A DNA stretch of 64,000 nt from Nageia nagi (lineage: Eukaryota; Pinophyta), in assembly GCA_050084985.1 (NCBI GenBank), contig JBITNC010000001.1, forward strand, positions 128,402,001-128,466,000, given 5' to 3'. Under the pieces are notes generated by a model. It saw nothing but the letters and a program-made list of their open reading frames with translations, ran no database searches and was not told the DNA's origin. The position numbers and the translations under genes were made by a program. Positions 48,391 to 61,057 of the stretch are shown here, one piece after another (within the stretch, counting starts at the first letter, position 1; the number at the start of each line of letters is the position of its first letter).

Positions 48391-51188
48391 CTTAGAAGCT
48401 CCTCTTCACATCCTAGGTGTGGAAGCTCTTCTTCATTCCAAATTGTACACTCCATTGGTGAGGTGAAACTAAGAGAAGGTATAAAGTTTTTTCTCTTTGG
48501 TTATTTTATGGATTATTACATTATGCTACTAACATATTACTTGCTATGTGTTAGTCCTTTTTAAATTATGGGTAATAAAGTTGCAATTATTTTTTTACTA
48601 ATCCTCTTTGTTACTTGCAATTTTTTTTAATTGCTACAATTCTTTTAAAAAGGGGTTAGTATACAAAAATTGTATTTTTTTTGTATATTATATTAGAATT
48701 CAATTTATCACAACATTTGCTTAATTGCAATATATGACAAAATTTGCAATATTTCATAAACTATTTTGTGTTGACACAAAAGGGAATTTTTTTTACAAAA
48801 ATCTTTGATGGGAATTTTGTTTATATATATATATTAAATAGTCCTGTGGAAGCAAATATTTTAAAGGGAGTGAAATGTTTTTTACAAAAACAAAAAAAAC
48901 CAATAAGGGGTGGTTTTCTAAACTATATGTTATATTTTTTGCCTTATGGTGGCTCTTTGTAGGAGAGCATCACCACCTCTTTTGACCTTGTCCTCCTCAC
49001 GTTGTGGTGCCTCTGCGGCCCCTCTCCCTTCTCATGAAGATGAATTCTCTCATCTTCATACTCCATCTCTACAATGTTGTTAACATGCCTAGTGTCACCA
49101 TCAATGTTAGCCACATGGTCACTTCTACCATTATGAGAGGGTTTGTGGGAAGGAGAAGCTGGAGGATGCCTTGGTAGGAATGGATCTCATTATCATTCCT
49201 ACGACCCCTCTCCCTTCTCATGAATGGATATTGTTATCATTACTCACTACCCCTTGTAGTATTGCAGTCCTTTTTGTGGCTTCCTCCCATCATCTCCCAT
49301 GGCTCCCTCTGCACCATTGCTTATTGGCTCCCTCCTCGCTATCCCTTTGAGTCCCACTCCTGTTTAGTGTTCCTGATGCTTCTCCCATCAACTCTAAGTT
49401 CTCTCCTCTTGAGCCTCCCCTCCAACCACTCCTTTACTCGTATTTTGTGCTAGTTACTCTTACATAGGAGAGGCGCTAATTTTTTTTTTCTTCTTCTCAC
49501 CACACTCACTCAAACCTAAGCTCCTCATTCTTGTCTTTAACATTTAATATTGTTTGATTGCTTTGCAAGTATTTTTTATTAAATGCACCTAAAACAAATG
49601 TTTATCCATATACACATGAAGTCAATCTATTTTTTAACTATAGTGTTATGGGCAATTTAATATTTTTTGATTACTTGCAAACCATGATGTTTCCATTAAA
49701 CAAAGTAATGTATATCTTTTATGGTAATTTAATATTTTTGCTTCTTAGAGTTATAAGCATGATGTTTCCATTTCTTTCTAAGTAAGTAATTTTTTTGTAC
49801 TTAGAAGTATAACCTTTTACCTTCATAATTTACTTAGGCAAAATGATAATTATAGTGTAATTTTACTAAGGTAAAATTAGCATTTTTTTAACCCAAGTAT
49901 GTATTGAAGGGATCATATGGCCTAATTGCCTTGGGAAGGGTAAAATATATTTTTTACTTAAAAGAACCTTTTTTTTTAATATATTTTACTTCAAATACTT
50001 AAACTTTTTGACATTATGATTAATAAAACTTACTTTTATTAACATAATGCTAGTACTTTCTAAAGTGCTTAAAGTATTAAGTTAAGCTAAATTTACTATC
50101 TTTAGGGGTACAACTTTAAGTAAAAATGGGAAATTTGTATGAATTTTTTACTTAAAGTTTAATGCATGTTGCTTGCATAATTTTTTAAAGTTTATGCTTA
50201 GAGCTTAAAAATTTAAGTTAAATACATGCTTAGTACTTAATTGTTCAAAGTTAATAATAATGCCTAAGGACTTAATTTTAGATTCTTAAATTTTTAAGTC
50301 ATGTAATGCATGCTTACAACTTAAGTTATGATGCAATATACTTCTTTATATAAGAATGGACTTGTGCAAAATTAGGAATGATGTAAAGATGTCCTTTAGG
50401 GGTTGGTAAACAAAATCCATCGGACACTTAGGTTTCAAATTGCAAATGGATGATGTTTACTTATGCTCTTTTACTTCATGTTTTGCATTTTGTTTATTTA
50501 TTTATGCAAATAAAAATGCAAATATTGAAATGAGCAACCCCTTAAAATGAATACATCCACACGTACATTCCACAATATGACTTGTTTAGAGAGCCATGAG
50601 ATGAGAATAGGCAGATTGGAGCTTTTAAGTCTAATGGTCCAAATGGTGAAAAGTTCATACTTCTCAATTGCCCTTAAGTCCTTTGTTGATTTGGACATAA
50701 CTTGAATAAGTGGACAGGCATGTGTGTAGTGATACCACATGTTCGTAAGTCCATTCAAGGATTATCTTGAAAACCAAGGAGGACAATTTGAAACCTAATC
50801 AAGATTAATAATTTGGTGAATCCAATAAATATTGAAACCTTAAAAAATAGCTAGCACTTCTTCTTGTGAGAGTATATTACTATCCAAGGGGAACTAGTTG
50901 AGCATTGGTAGGACCTAGGTTTCTCTTGTGTGGGCATCTAGGTGAAGGCCTAATTTTAGATAAGAAAATAAGTATCAACAATGTCACTCTACAACTATGG
51001 TTTTTGAGATAAAAAATGTATTTAGGTACATGGGTTATTATTTGAATTGTAAAACATTTGCACTTGTGAATCAAATCAAACATGTCTTTAGTGTTAAATG
51101 TAACATGTAATATTTACTTGGTTAAAACTTAACATTTAATGTTGTTTATTGAACCATATGCTAATTATTTCACATTCTTATGTAGAAG
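48391..51188. other. Long non-coding leader of the copia element
   Basis: About 2.8 kb between primer site and gag without a convincing gene. It contains a C-rich stretch (about 48960-49460) in which CGGCCCCTCTCCCTTCTCATGAA-like sequence occurs twice (49016 and 49203), and AT-rich runs. Either a nested old insertion or a genuinely long leader. Confidence 0.6.
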
Positions 51189-54100
51189 ATGGAAGATAAA
51201 TTTTTACCCAAACATATTCTTGATGGTTCCAACTTTGGGATTTAGGAACCTTAGATGAGAGTTGAATTACAGGTAAGGAATCTTGGCAAATAGTGAATGA
51301 AAACCTTGTACCCCCTACAGATGAGAAGGCACTAGAGGCTTACACCAAAAAGAATGAATTAGCAACCTCCATGATTTACTATGTAGTTTCAGATAATGTG
51401 CTTCTGATGATTTCCTCTTCAACCTTAATAAAAGAAGCTTAGGATAAGCTTAAATAAATCTACCTTGGTTCAAACTTTTTAAGAAGGTCTACCATGCTTC
51501 AAAAGTTGCTTCAATCTTGTTAAAAGAAAAATGAAAATGTGGCTATTTACTTGAATAAAATTATTGACCTAAGGATCCAACTTATTGCTTGTGGGTGCAA
51601 CTAGATCAATGATGAGTTCATGGTCTTTATCATTATTCAAAGCCTTTCTTCAAAGTTTGAAAACTTTGTGATAGTTATAGAAACAAGGTTTGATGATGAA
51701 GAAGAAGTCTTCTCCCTTAAAAACCTTTCAAGGCACTTATTAAAGTATGAGAAAACTCTTAACAATAAGATGATTATTTTTTTTCTAAAGATAATAATGT
51801 TTCTCTTGAAGTAAACAAAACTCCTTTCAAGAATAAGTTCAACCATCAAAAGAAATCTTATCTTTCTTCCTCCAAAAGGTTTGAGAAAAGAGGTATGGCT
51901 ATAATAGCAATAAGAAAAATAGAAACAACAACCATAGTAGTAGGAATAATGGCAATAATAATCACTTCAAGCAAAGAGATGGAAAAGGTAAAGCGAACAT
52001 TCCTTATCCTAAGAAAAAGTTTGATGGTAATTATAACTGTTATGGCATCCAAGGTCACAAAGAAGTTGATTGCTACAAAAAGAAAAAAGAAAAAAAGTTC
52101 AAAGGTAATGGAAATATAAATAACTTCAAAGGAAAGAAGAATATTCATGTTGGTTTTGCTATGATGCTCTACTCCATATCTCACTTTTTTTCATCTGAAT
52201 GGATTGTTGATTCTGGTTGCACTAATCACTTATGCTTTGAAAAAGAAAAGTTTGAGAACTTTCACAAGTATAGAAAAGATGCGGTTATGATAGGTGATAA
52301 CTCCACCCTTGAAGTTTAAAGAATTGAGAGTGTGTTTATTCATAAAGAGGTTCTTGAAAATATTCTCTATGTTCTTAAATTAAAGATGAATCTTATTTTC
52401 ATAATCCAAGTTGCTAGAAAAGGGTACTCTGATGAGTTTGACTCTCAATCCTGGTGCATTAAGAAAGGACTTTCCACTTTGGTTAAAGAATCTATGAAAG
52501 ATAACCTGTACATTATGGATCAAGTTTTATCAAATATGTTTCTTGCTTCTAGTATGTGTTCTAAAGGTAATCTTTGGCACCATTGTTTAAGGCATCTTAA
52601 CCACAAGAGTATTCAAGTCATGAAAGACCAAAAACTTTTGGAAGGTTTGCCTTTAATTTCTCTATCAATTGGTCTATGTGAGAAGTGCATTCTTGGCAAG
52701 ATGCATAGACAAAAGTTTGAAAAAGATAAGGCAACAAGAGCATCTCAACCTCTTCAACTTGTGCATTTAGATTTGATTGATCTATTTCAAACTAAGTTGC
52801 TTAGAGGAGCATCTTACATCTTGACCTTCATTGATGACTTTAGTAGGATAACCTTTGGGTATCTACTTGAGCACAAGAATCAAGCCTTTAAGAGTTTTAA
52901 GACCTTTTTTGAGAATCAAACTAACCTTTAAATTAAAATGTTGGGATCAGATAATAGAGAAGAATATAATAGCAATGAGTTCAATGATTATTATTCTAAG
53001 TATGGAATCAAGAGGTAGTTTATGATTCCTTACACTCCTTAGCAAAATAATTTTTTTGAAAAGAAAAATAGGATAATTATGGAGATGGTTAGATGAATGT
53101 TGGGTAATCTTCCTAGTTTCTTATGGAGTGAAACTATGAGCACTACTATTTACACCTTGAATAGGTGTCCAACAAAAGTTGTTTAGAGTAAAACTATTTT
53201 TGAGGAATGATCAAGAAGAAAACCTAACATTTCTCACCTTAAGGTGTTTGGTTGTGAAGCATACTCTTACATTATTTTTGAGAAAAGGAAAAAGCTAGAT
53301 AAAAGAGTTGAAAAATGCATTTTTATGGGTTATGGTAATCAGCATAGAGGCTATAAGATCTACTCTCCATTCTATAAAGCCATGTTTTTTTCAAGGGATG
53401 TAAAATTCAATGAACTTCCTGAAGATTCTACTTCTAAAGAGGATGATGATGATCCAAAAAAATCTTTAGTTGCACCTAGCTAGTTTGATATTGATATAGA
53501 TAAATCACCTTAAGAATAAAATTCTCCAACACAAAGGGTAATAAGAAGCATGAGCTTGAACAAATCTTTAATTGCTAAGATTGACAACAAGCATGAGCCC
53601 TCAAGCTTCAAAGAAAATTCTAAGCACAAGTTTTTTGATGGAAGCCATGAAAGTGGAGTATGAGGCACTTATGGAAAATAAAATTTAGGACTTGGTTTCT
53701 TATGTCAATTAAAATAATGTGATTAGCAATAAGTGGATCTACAAGGTCAAATTCAATTCAATTGAAGATATTGAGAAATACAAGTTAAGGTTAGTAGCTA
53801 AAAGTTTTGCTCAGAAATACAATGTAGATTATGAGGAAACCTTTGCTCCCATAGTAAAGATGCCTACTATGAGAGTTATCCTTACTCTTTCTGTAGCTCA
53901 AAGATGGAATGATTTTCAACTTGATGTCAAAAGTGCATTTCTCAATGGTGACTTAGATACGGAAATCTTCATGAATCAACCAGAAGGGTTTATTATGTAA
54001 GGTAAAGAGTCTTTTGTGTGCAAGCTAAAGAATTCATTGTATGGACTTAAGCAAGCACCATGAGCTTGGTATAAGAAGATTTTAGGGTACTTTTTAGATA

Positions 54101-55142
54101 TTGGTTTCTCTAAGTGTTTTTCTAATTTTGATCTATATGTGCTCAATCAAGAGAAAGATGTGATTTTGATCCTCCTTTATGTGGATGATCTTCTGATAAT
54201 TGAGAATAATGATGAAATCATTCAAGAGTGCATATCTAAACTTAAAGCAACATTTGAAATGATTGATCTTGGTTTTTGAAATACTATCTTGGAATACAAG
54301 TGTATCAATACAAGGATTATACTTACCTTAATCAATTTAAGTATATATAGGACCTCTTGCAAAAGTTTGGAATGGAAGAGTGTAGATATGTTGTAATCAC
54401 AGTCTCTTTTGAAATCATTATTTATTTGAGCTTCAACTCTCAATTAGTTGATGCTATAGATTATAGGAAATTAAATATTAGTCATTTGTATTTGACTATA
54501 TTCAAGCTAGATATTACCTTTGTAGTGAATCTGATGGCATGATTCATGTAGAAACCATATGTTTAGCATTTCAATGCTATTAAGCAAATCTTGAGGTATG
54601 TTATATGGACTAAGGATCTTTCTCTCAAGTATTCTAAGTTACCGTCATTTATTCTCTTTGGATTCTCAAATTCTGACTATGGAGGAGATAGAGATGTTAG
54701 GAAATCAACCTCTACATATGTGTTTAGCATAGGTTCAGGTGCTATCTCTTGGGCTTATAAGAAGCAACCTACTATTTCTCTTTCCACCACAAAAGTTGAA
54801 TACTATGTCATGTCTATTGCAACCCAAGAAGCCATTTATCTAAGGCATATTTTGAAAGAAATTGGATACAAACAAGGTGGCTCATCTTTGATTTCTTCAA
54901 ATAATCAATCAGCTATTTCTTTGGCTAAGAATATTATGTTCCATCAAAGAACAAAACATATGGAAATTCATACCTATTTTATTAGGAAGAAGATTTTTGA
55001 TGGCATCATACACCTGGAGTATTGTCCATCTACCTTGAACTCTATTGATTTGTTCACCAAGGCCCTCTTAGAAGCTCAATTCTATAAGATTAGGGATGCT
55101 ATCAAGTTGATGAAGTTTCCCTCAAAGGGGAGTGAAGTTTGA
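51189..55142 (+). pseudogene. Copia gag-pol polyprotein, frameshifted
   Basis: Begins MEDKFLPKHILDGSNFG at 51189. Gag continues to about 52100 with a shortened zinc knuckle (NCYGIQGHKEVDCYKKK). Protease: WIVDSGCTNHLCF at 52200. Pre-integrase zinc finger and integrase: HHCLRHLNHKS, CEKCILGKMH, then VHLDLIDLF and FIDDFSRITFGYLL (52332-52931), with the rest of the catalytic core broken by stops to about 53220, then VFGCEAYSYI. Reverse transcriptase: WIYKVKFNSIEDIEKYKLRL, ETFAPIVKMPT, QLDVKSAFLNGDL (53719-54000), SLYGLKQAP and the catalytic LLYVDDLLI near 54176. RNase H: DYGGDRDVRKSTSTYVF and ISLSTTKVEYYVM (54591-55142). At least three frame changes and many stops; not functional. Confidence 0.9.
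54591..55142 (+). pseudogene. Copia RNase H domain, longest open part of pol
   Basis: 183 open codons, beginning just inside the domain. It includes GAISWAYKKQPTISLSTTKV and the C-terminal signature LEYCPSTLNSIDLFTKALL. It degrades the RNA strand of the RNA/DNA hybrid in intact relatives. It ends at a TGA about 800 bases before the 3' LTR. Confidence 0.85.
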
Positions 55143-55276
55143 ATTCTTGTGTTGAATTCATGTTTGTGATGATAACTTCATCCTTAGGAGGATTTTGTGT
55201 TGTATAGTGTTGATTTTATTGTACACCTTCATGGTAAGTTCACTTTACATGAGGAACTTATATGAATTGGCCAATG

Positions 55277-55480
55277 TAGCACTATTTAGTTATCCATATG
55301 TGAAGAACTCTTTTGTGTCATTTATCACTGTTTAGTTATCCATATGTGAGGAACTTGAATGTGCATGCTCTATTTTGGTCAATCTAGCACTGTTCAGTTA
55401 TCCATGTGTGTGGAACTCTTATTTATCTTTTAGCACTATTTAGTTATCCATATATGAGGAACCCATATGTGCATGCTCTA
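55277..55480. repeat. Short tandem repeat between pol and the 3' LTR
   Basis: CACTRTTYAGTTATCCATRTGTG occurs four times (from about 55279, 55326, 55387 and 55433) with alternating spacings of about 47 and 61 bases, so roughly two composite units of 107 bases. GTGCATGCTCTATTTTG is repeated as well. Confidence 0.75.
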
Positions 55481-55933
55481 TTTTGTAATGATAATCAACA
55501 CATGTTTTATATACAATATGTGACTAAGTTTTTGACATGACATCTTCTTGATGACTTATAGTGCATCATTGATCAATTCATAATGGCATTTGTATGATTC
55601 ATATATCTTTGATGAGATGAATATGTTGCATCTAATGATCTTGTTATTTTAGCTGCTTATGACTTACAAGTTCTTTTGAGATTGTAGGTAACTTACCTCA
55701 AGTATGCAAGCTCTTGGAGACTCTTCATGACTTCCAATTGGATGACTACTTCATGTACATTGAAACTAGTTATGGTTAATGATTGTATTTGGCAAAGTAG
55801 TGAGTTTCAAACTAGATCTTTTTTACTTCAAAAATATGTGAAAAGTTCTCATCTCCATTGTATCTATTTGGAGTAAAACTCTTTTACTTTTTCTTCTTCT
55901 TCTCTTTTACTCGCTCTATCCCAATATTGCATT

Positions 55934-55942
55934 AAGAGGGAG
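55934..55942 (+). other. Polypurine tract of the copia element
   Basis: AAGAGGGAG directly before the 3' LTR, the usual plus-strand primer site of LTR retrotransposons. Confidence 0.8.
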
Positions 55943-56436
55943 TGTTGGAATGTATAATCCATTATTATAAAGGTTTTGTAATAATATTCTATGTAAATTT
56001 ACTAATACTTAAGGGTATCATTTTATACCTTAAGTATTTAAATGAATGTGATAATGTAACTTGTCCTACACTCCATGTCATGAGCATGCCCCTTGGGTAA
56101 AAGGATGTGCATATCATGCTATTGTACATTGGATAAAAGGGTGATCCAAAAAGGGATTTTGACCTATAAATAGAAGGCTCCCTTTTTGTGATTACACACC
56201 AATTGTGGAGTAAAGTTATGCTATGGGATAGAAGTGTAGGAGATAAGATTAGGAGGATTGTAAGAGAGTTGTATTTGCAATTGAAGTAAAGATCTAGTTA
56301 GTGGATGTACTCCTAGTTGGAGAAACCACTTACATCTTATGTTGTGAGATTGCTTTGTGAGTTTGTTAGATGTAATTATGAGATTTAAAGAGATATTGGT
56401 TATTTAGGAATTATCTTGTTAGTGTTAGTTCCATCA
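55943..56436 (+). repeat. 3' LTR of the copia element
   Basis: 494 bases, from TGTTGGAATG to CCATCA, matching the 5' LTR end to end without net length change. Confidence 0.92.
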
Positions 56437-57960
56437 AAATGATTTATATTCAGGATATTTGTATAATTCATAGGTTGAAGAGTGTCCATTTTGTAAAATC
56501 ATCTATGTCATTTTTAGGATTTATCTAGATCTAGTTTGGGTCTTATTTTTAGGTATTATTTTATATAATCTATTTGTTTGTCTAAATTATTTATGGGCCC
56601 TATCTCAAGTTTAGTTACTTAGGTTTCAATATTGTATAGTCCAAAGGTTATTTTTGGGACCTGTTGTACATAGTACATAGCTTTATCAGTGGGTAGTCCA
56701 GAAGGGCTTCATGGTGAGAGATGTTCATAACTCTATATTCAATAGACCTTGCCAATTTTGAGTGATGAAATTTATAATTCATTTCTGGTAAGTATTGTAT
56801 AGATTTTATGTATTTTTCTAAGTCAAGTTTAGGCCCTATTACAAATCAAATTACTTATGTTTTTTTCTAGTGTAGTCCGAGTATTATTTTTGGGCCTTGT
56901 ATATAAGTGTTAATTTATGGTTAAGTAAAGTAGTGGGCATTATCATAAGAGTCAAGTGAAGTATGACCTATGAAATTTTAGTGATGATATCATGCTCGAT
57001 TGAAAAAATCAACAAATATTAGATAGGTTCATCAGCGAGTGGTTAGACAAGTTTCATAATGGGAGATGTTCATAACTCTATATTCAAAAAACCCCATCAG
57101 TTTTGAGTGATGACATCATATCTTTTAGAAGAAATTAGTAGCTGATAAGTTCCATAAGAATATCAAGTTTCAAGCAAATATATCCAACATAGTTAAATTT
57201 GGAAATGTTTGAAATATATTTACATATCAAGAACTGAAATTATTTATGGAATCAAAAATAAGTTGTTGATTTGTAAAGGTTACATGCAAAAGTTGTGAAA
57301 GATATTAGCATTTATAGTATAAGATTTTTTAAAGAAATGTAAATTTAAATTGAAATAATTCAATTAAATTTGAATTGAAATAATTTAATTTGAAATTAAA
57401 TAATTTACATCTTTTGAGCCCTATTGTACATAGTGGTCAGTTTAGGTTAAGTCATGTAGCAAGCAATATTTTCACAAGTGTTAAGTGAAGTAGGACCTAT
57501 GAAAATCTAATGGTGATATCATACTTTTCTATGGACATTAGCGACCTCTAGATGGCTTAGTTAGTGGGTTATCCAAATAGTTCTTTGAAATGGGAGATGT
57601 TCACAACTCTATATTCAACAAACCATGTATGTTTTGAGAGATGACATCACACTTTTAAGGAGAAATTGATAGGTGATAAGTTCCATATGTTTAAGAAGAC
57701 CTATTAGGGCATTGGAAAACTTTATCAAAGGGTAGTCCAGATAGGTTTCATGATGGGAGATGTTTATAACTCTATATTCAATAGACCCTACCAGTTTTGA
57801 GTAATGACATCAAACTTTTTGGAGGAAATCGATGGATAGTAAGTCCACAAGCAGTATAAAAGTTTCAATAATATCCATCAAGTTGAACAAGACTTGCTAG
57901 AGTATGTTAAGGCTATAAGAGGAGGTGAACACTTGGGTCAACCTAATCACACATTATGAA
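56437..57960. repeat. Dispersed repeat, continuation after the copia insertion
   Basis: Resumes the repeat interrupted at 47879 (TTCATAGGTTGAAGAGTGTCC, as at 1788). Then come several copies of the motif around TTTTGAGTGATGACATCA and GAGGTGAACACTTGGGTC. No gene. A short AT-rich stretch at 57340-57410 is low complexity. Confidence 0.65.
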
Positions 57961-58255
57961 TTAGTTCATGAATTTTCTCTATTCTTACTTGAATTTTGAT
58001 GAAAAATTTAATTTTAATACAAGAATAAGTCTACCTAAAATTTTGTAATATGTCAAATTTACTATGATTTATTATTAATGTTATTACTTACAAAGTGCGG
58101 GATTATTCTTAAACATTATGAATTAGTCATGCAATTTTCTCTATTCTTACTTGAATTTTGATGAAAAATTTAACTACAATACAAGAATAAGTCTACCTAA
58201 AATTTGGTAATATGCCAAATTTAATATGATTTATTATTAATGTTAATTCCTAGAA
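57951..58255. repeat. Tandem duplication, two 162-bp units
   Basis: Units start ACATTATGAATTAGT at 57951 and 58113 and run in parallel to about 58250 with few differences. Non-coding. Confidence 0.8.
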
Positions 58256-58570
58256 AGCAGCTTACTCATTGTACTTGGTTAAAGTCATGTAGCAAATAGT
58301 GTTATAAGAGTTAATGTAAATTGAAACCGTGGAATTCCATAAGTAGTCTAAAAGTTTCAATAATAACCACAAAGGTTTAACAAGACCCATAAAACTAAGT
58401 AGAGGATGCAAGAGGAGGTGAACATCTAGGTCCACCTAATCAAGGGTGTATGCCCCCTGGTACTCTATCAATGTGTCACTATGATACCATTGCGAATGCC
58501 AATCTATCATTAGGTAGTCCAAATAAGCTTCAATAGATCCTACTAGTTTTGAGTAATGACATCAAAGTTT

Positions 58571-59340
58571 TTGAGTAATAAATTTAGTTATGTACATAAT
58601 TACAAATGTGAGTAAATAGAAAGTAAGTAGATAATGAGAAATAATTTATCTCGAATGATGTAATACATTTACATTTTAAATAATGAAAAAGAGCATGGTA
58701 AGTATTATTGTTCTACAAAGGTCACTTGGAAAAAGTTTTGAAAAATATTAGATATTATTAGAAATGATTTTTTTCATATTAAAAAGAAATGAGTAAGATT
58801 CAAATGAAATTATATTTTTTTAGTATGTAAAGTATGAAATTTTGAATATAAAATCCTTACCTTTGAACTATGTGACATGAGGGGAAGTCACCATTTTTCT
58901 TTTGTTCATCCTCAAAACTCTGTGTATTCTATGAATAGTTTTTATATCACTCCATCTTTGTAGAGGTTTGTAATTCCTTTTTTGTAATAATATTAAGCTA
59001 AAGTTGATTCTCCAATTTGCATATAGAGTTCTATGAAATTCATCCATGGACGAGTTTGGAATGCAATGTTAAAATGTGTTATTTCTATTTCAAATAATAT
59101 GCTTTTCATCTAATATTCCTATTTCATAGTGAAAATCTTACTTAATGATGTTAGCTCCTTTTCTCCTCTATTTATTTTTTTGTACCACTTCTACTCACTT
59201 CTGGTTGAGTTGATGTTGTGAAATCTTACTTAATGATGTTAGCAACTTTGCTCCTCTACTTTTTCCTCTATGTCATCCTTTATTTTATGTGATGAAACCT
59301 AAGTTAGGTGGAAAATACTACTTAACAAACCTCATTAAGA
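58571..59340. other. AT-rich spacer
   Basis: No gene seen. GTGAAATCTTACTTAATGATGTTAGC occurs twice in shortened form (near 59140 and 59218). Confidence 0.55.
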
Positions 59341-59349
59341 GTTTTTCAC

Positions 59350-59450
59350 CTTCCATATCCCCCACCATGGCATAACAAACCTGCAATCCCCCATCATGGC
59401 ATAAAAAACCTACAATCCCCCATCATGGCATAACAAACTTGTAATTCTAA
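59350..59450. repeat. Short tandem repeat, about 31-bp unit, three copies
   Basis: CATCATGGCATAACAAACCT and CAATCCCC recur three times in 59360-59440, followed by a 53-bp duplication (CATCCACTCTTTRCTATAACC) to 59550. Confidence 0.7.
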
Positions 59451-59545
59451 GGTTAATCATCCACTCTTTACTATAACCATTAGAGACAAAATAAATGCCA
59501 AATCATCCACTCTTTGCTATAACCATTAGAGATAAAATAAATTCC

Positions 59546-59881
59546 AAATCATCAAATATCATATGGTGTAAATACATTTCATCATCAGGAACCTCTCTAA
59601 GCAATTCTCAATGGTAGATTTCAAAATGAGCTTAGAAATCTCAAAAGGGACACCATGCCAAATCATCAAATATTGTATGGTGTAAATACATTTCATCATT
59701 GGGAACCTCTCTAAGCAATTCTTAGTGGTAGATTTTAAAATGAGATTGTAAAGCTCAAAGGGGACACCATGCCAAATTATCAAAGATTGTATGGTATAAA
59801 TAAATTTCATCACCGGGCACCTCTCTAAGCAATTCTCAATAGTAGATTTCAAAATGAGTTTGAAAAGCTCAAAGGGGATGC
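59546..59881 (-). repeat. Tandem repeat, three 114-bp units, open on the minus strand
   Basis: Units start at 59546, 59660 and 59774. As 114 is a multiple of three, the minus strand is open for 97 codons with a 38-residue repeat of the form KSTIENCLERFPMMKCIYTI, then QYLMIWHGVPFE. No start or flanking exon is seen. The period is near but not equal to that of PPR motifs, and key PPR residues are lacking, so I call it a repeat rather than a gene. Confidence 0.6.
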
Positions 59882-60348
59882 CTATGACGTAATAAATATT
59901 ATCTTAGGGTAATTTTTTTGAAAATAATTATTTAAATTTTAGTATTGTAATAAATTTAAAACATTTAAAATTAAAATATTAAATTAAAATTTTATTTGAT
60001 TAAAATATAATTTATTAAAAATTATATTAAAGTTAAAATTATATTTAAATAAATTTCATTATTAACAATGTTTAGATCTTTCTTTCCATATGAGTCTTTT
60101 AGGACATGTGTTTATCAACCCTCTTTTCTTTCTCTTTAAAGTTATTGTATTTTTTTCATAAAATGGTTTGTATTTCAAAAATAAATATTATGGAGCTCTG
60201 CTAGGGTTTGCTCTAGTGTATGAGTCGAACTCTTAGCCTAGGGTATCATATTGTATTGAAATCTATATGAGATAATTTATTTTCCTTAGCTCTAAGTACC
60301 ACATTAGCTAATTTCCCACACCTTGATGAGCTTACTTTCCTTTTTCAC

Positions 60349-61057
60349 ATGGAATCCACCCATTCTATAACTTCAACTCAGGTTGAAGCTACTAGGAGGA
60401 GCAATAGCACCCAAGGAGGCCCAAAAGTTCATCCCAAAAGTATATAGTGAAGTAATCCCTCTATTCTTGATGTTGACATTCATGTTGATGATTTTAATAA
60501 TGCATGTGGTTGGTTAGAAATATATACTTTTTGGGTTATATTCCTACAAACTCTATGATTCATAGTTGGGTTCAATAATATTGGACATCATATGGTGTCA
60601 AAGTTAAGGGCATTCAAAACCTTACGAAAGGTTTTTTCCTCTTCCCTTTTCCCCATGAAGATCATGCCAAGTCTATTTTTTACCATGGTCCCTAGTATGG
60701 ATGCATGATTTCTCATTTGATGAAGGAGCTTTGTTGGAAGTACCCATTTGGGTTGAACTACATGGAATCCTAGTTCCTCTATGGTCCTTTATGGAAATAA
60801 TCATGGATCCTATAGGTATCTTTGTGTGTGTTGAGCAACTAAAGTTCTATGGAGTTCATCCTTACAAAAGGATCTATATCAAAATAGACTTATTCAAGGA
60901 TCTTAGGGACCATTTGGTCATCAAAGTTGGAAATAGCTCTTACTATCAGAGGTTGGTTTATATCAACCTTCGTAATACATGTTATCGGTATCAATCAATT
61001 GAGCATATGATCAAGGATTATCATCTCATGGAAGGTAGATTCAAGTATCATAATTAG
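60349..61057 (+). pseudogene. LINE ORF1 remnant
   Basis: The last 118 codons (60701-61057) are open: EVPIWVELHGILVPLWSFME is the DUF4283 signature, and RNTCYRYQSIEHMIKDYHLM is a zinc knuckle in which two cysteines are now tyrosines. The earlier part carries stops and a frame change. The protein would bind the LINE RNA. Confidence 0.65.

Larger units (their letters stand above)
47880..56436 (+). mobile_element. Ty1/copia retrotransposon, full length but decayed
   Basis: An 8,557-bp element with two LTRs of equal length (494 bp). Flanks are GAATG (47875-47879) and AAATG (56437-56441), a target duplication with one change. A tRNA-Met type primer-binding site follows the 5' LTR and a purine tract precedes the 3' LTR. 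The polyprotein runs from 51189 to 55142 with gag, protease, integrase, reverse transcriptase and RNase H in copia order. A 2.8-kb leader without genes separates the primer site from gag. It inserted into the dispersed repeat also seen at 1588 and 3631. Confidence 0.92.

Noticed and set aside
59559-59852. PPR protein
   Set aside because: The 38-residue period is longer than the 35-36 of PPR motifs, and the VSWNAMI-like and ARELFD-like residues are missing.
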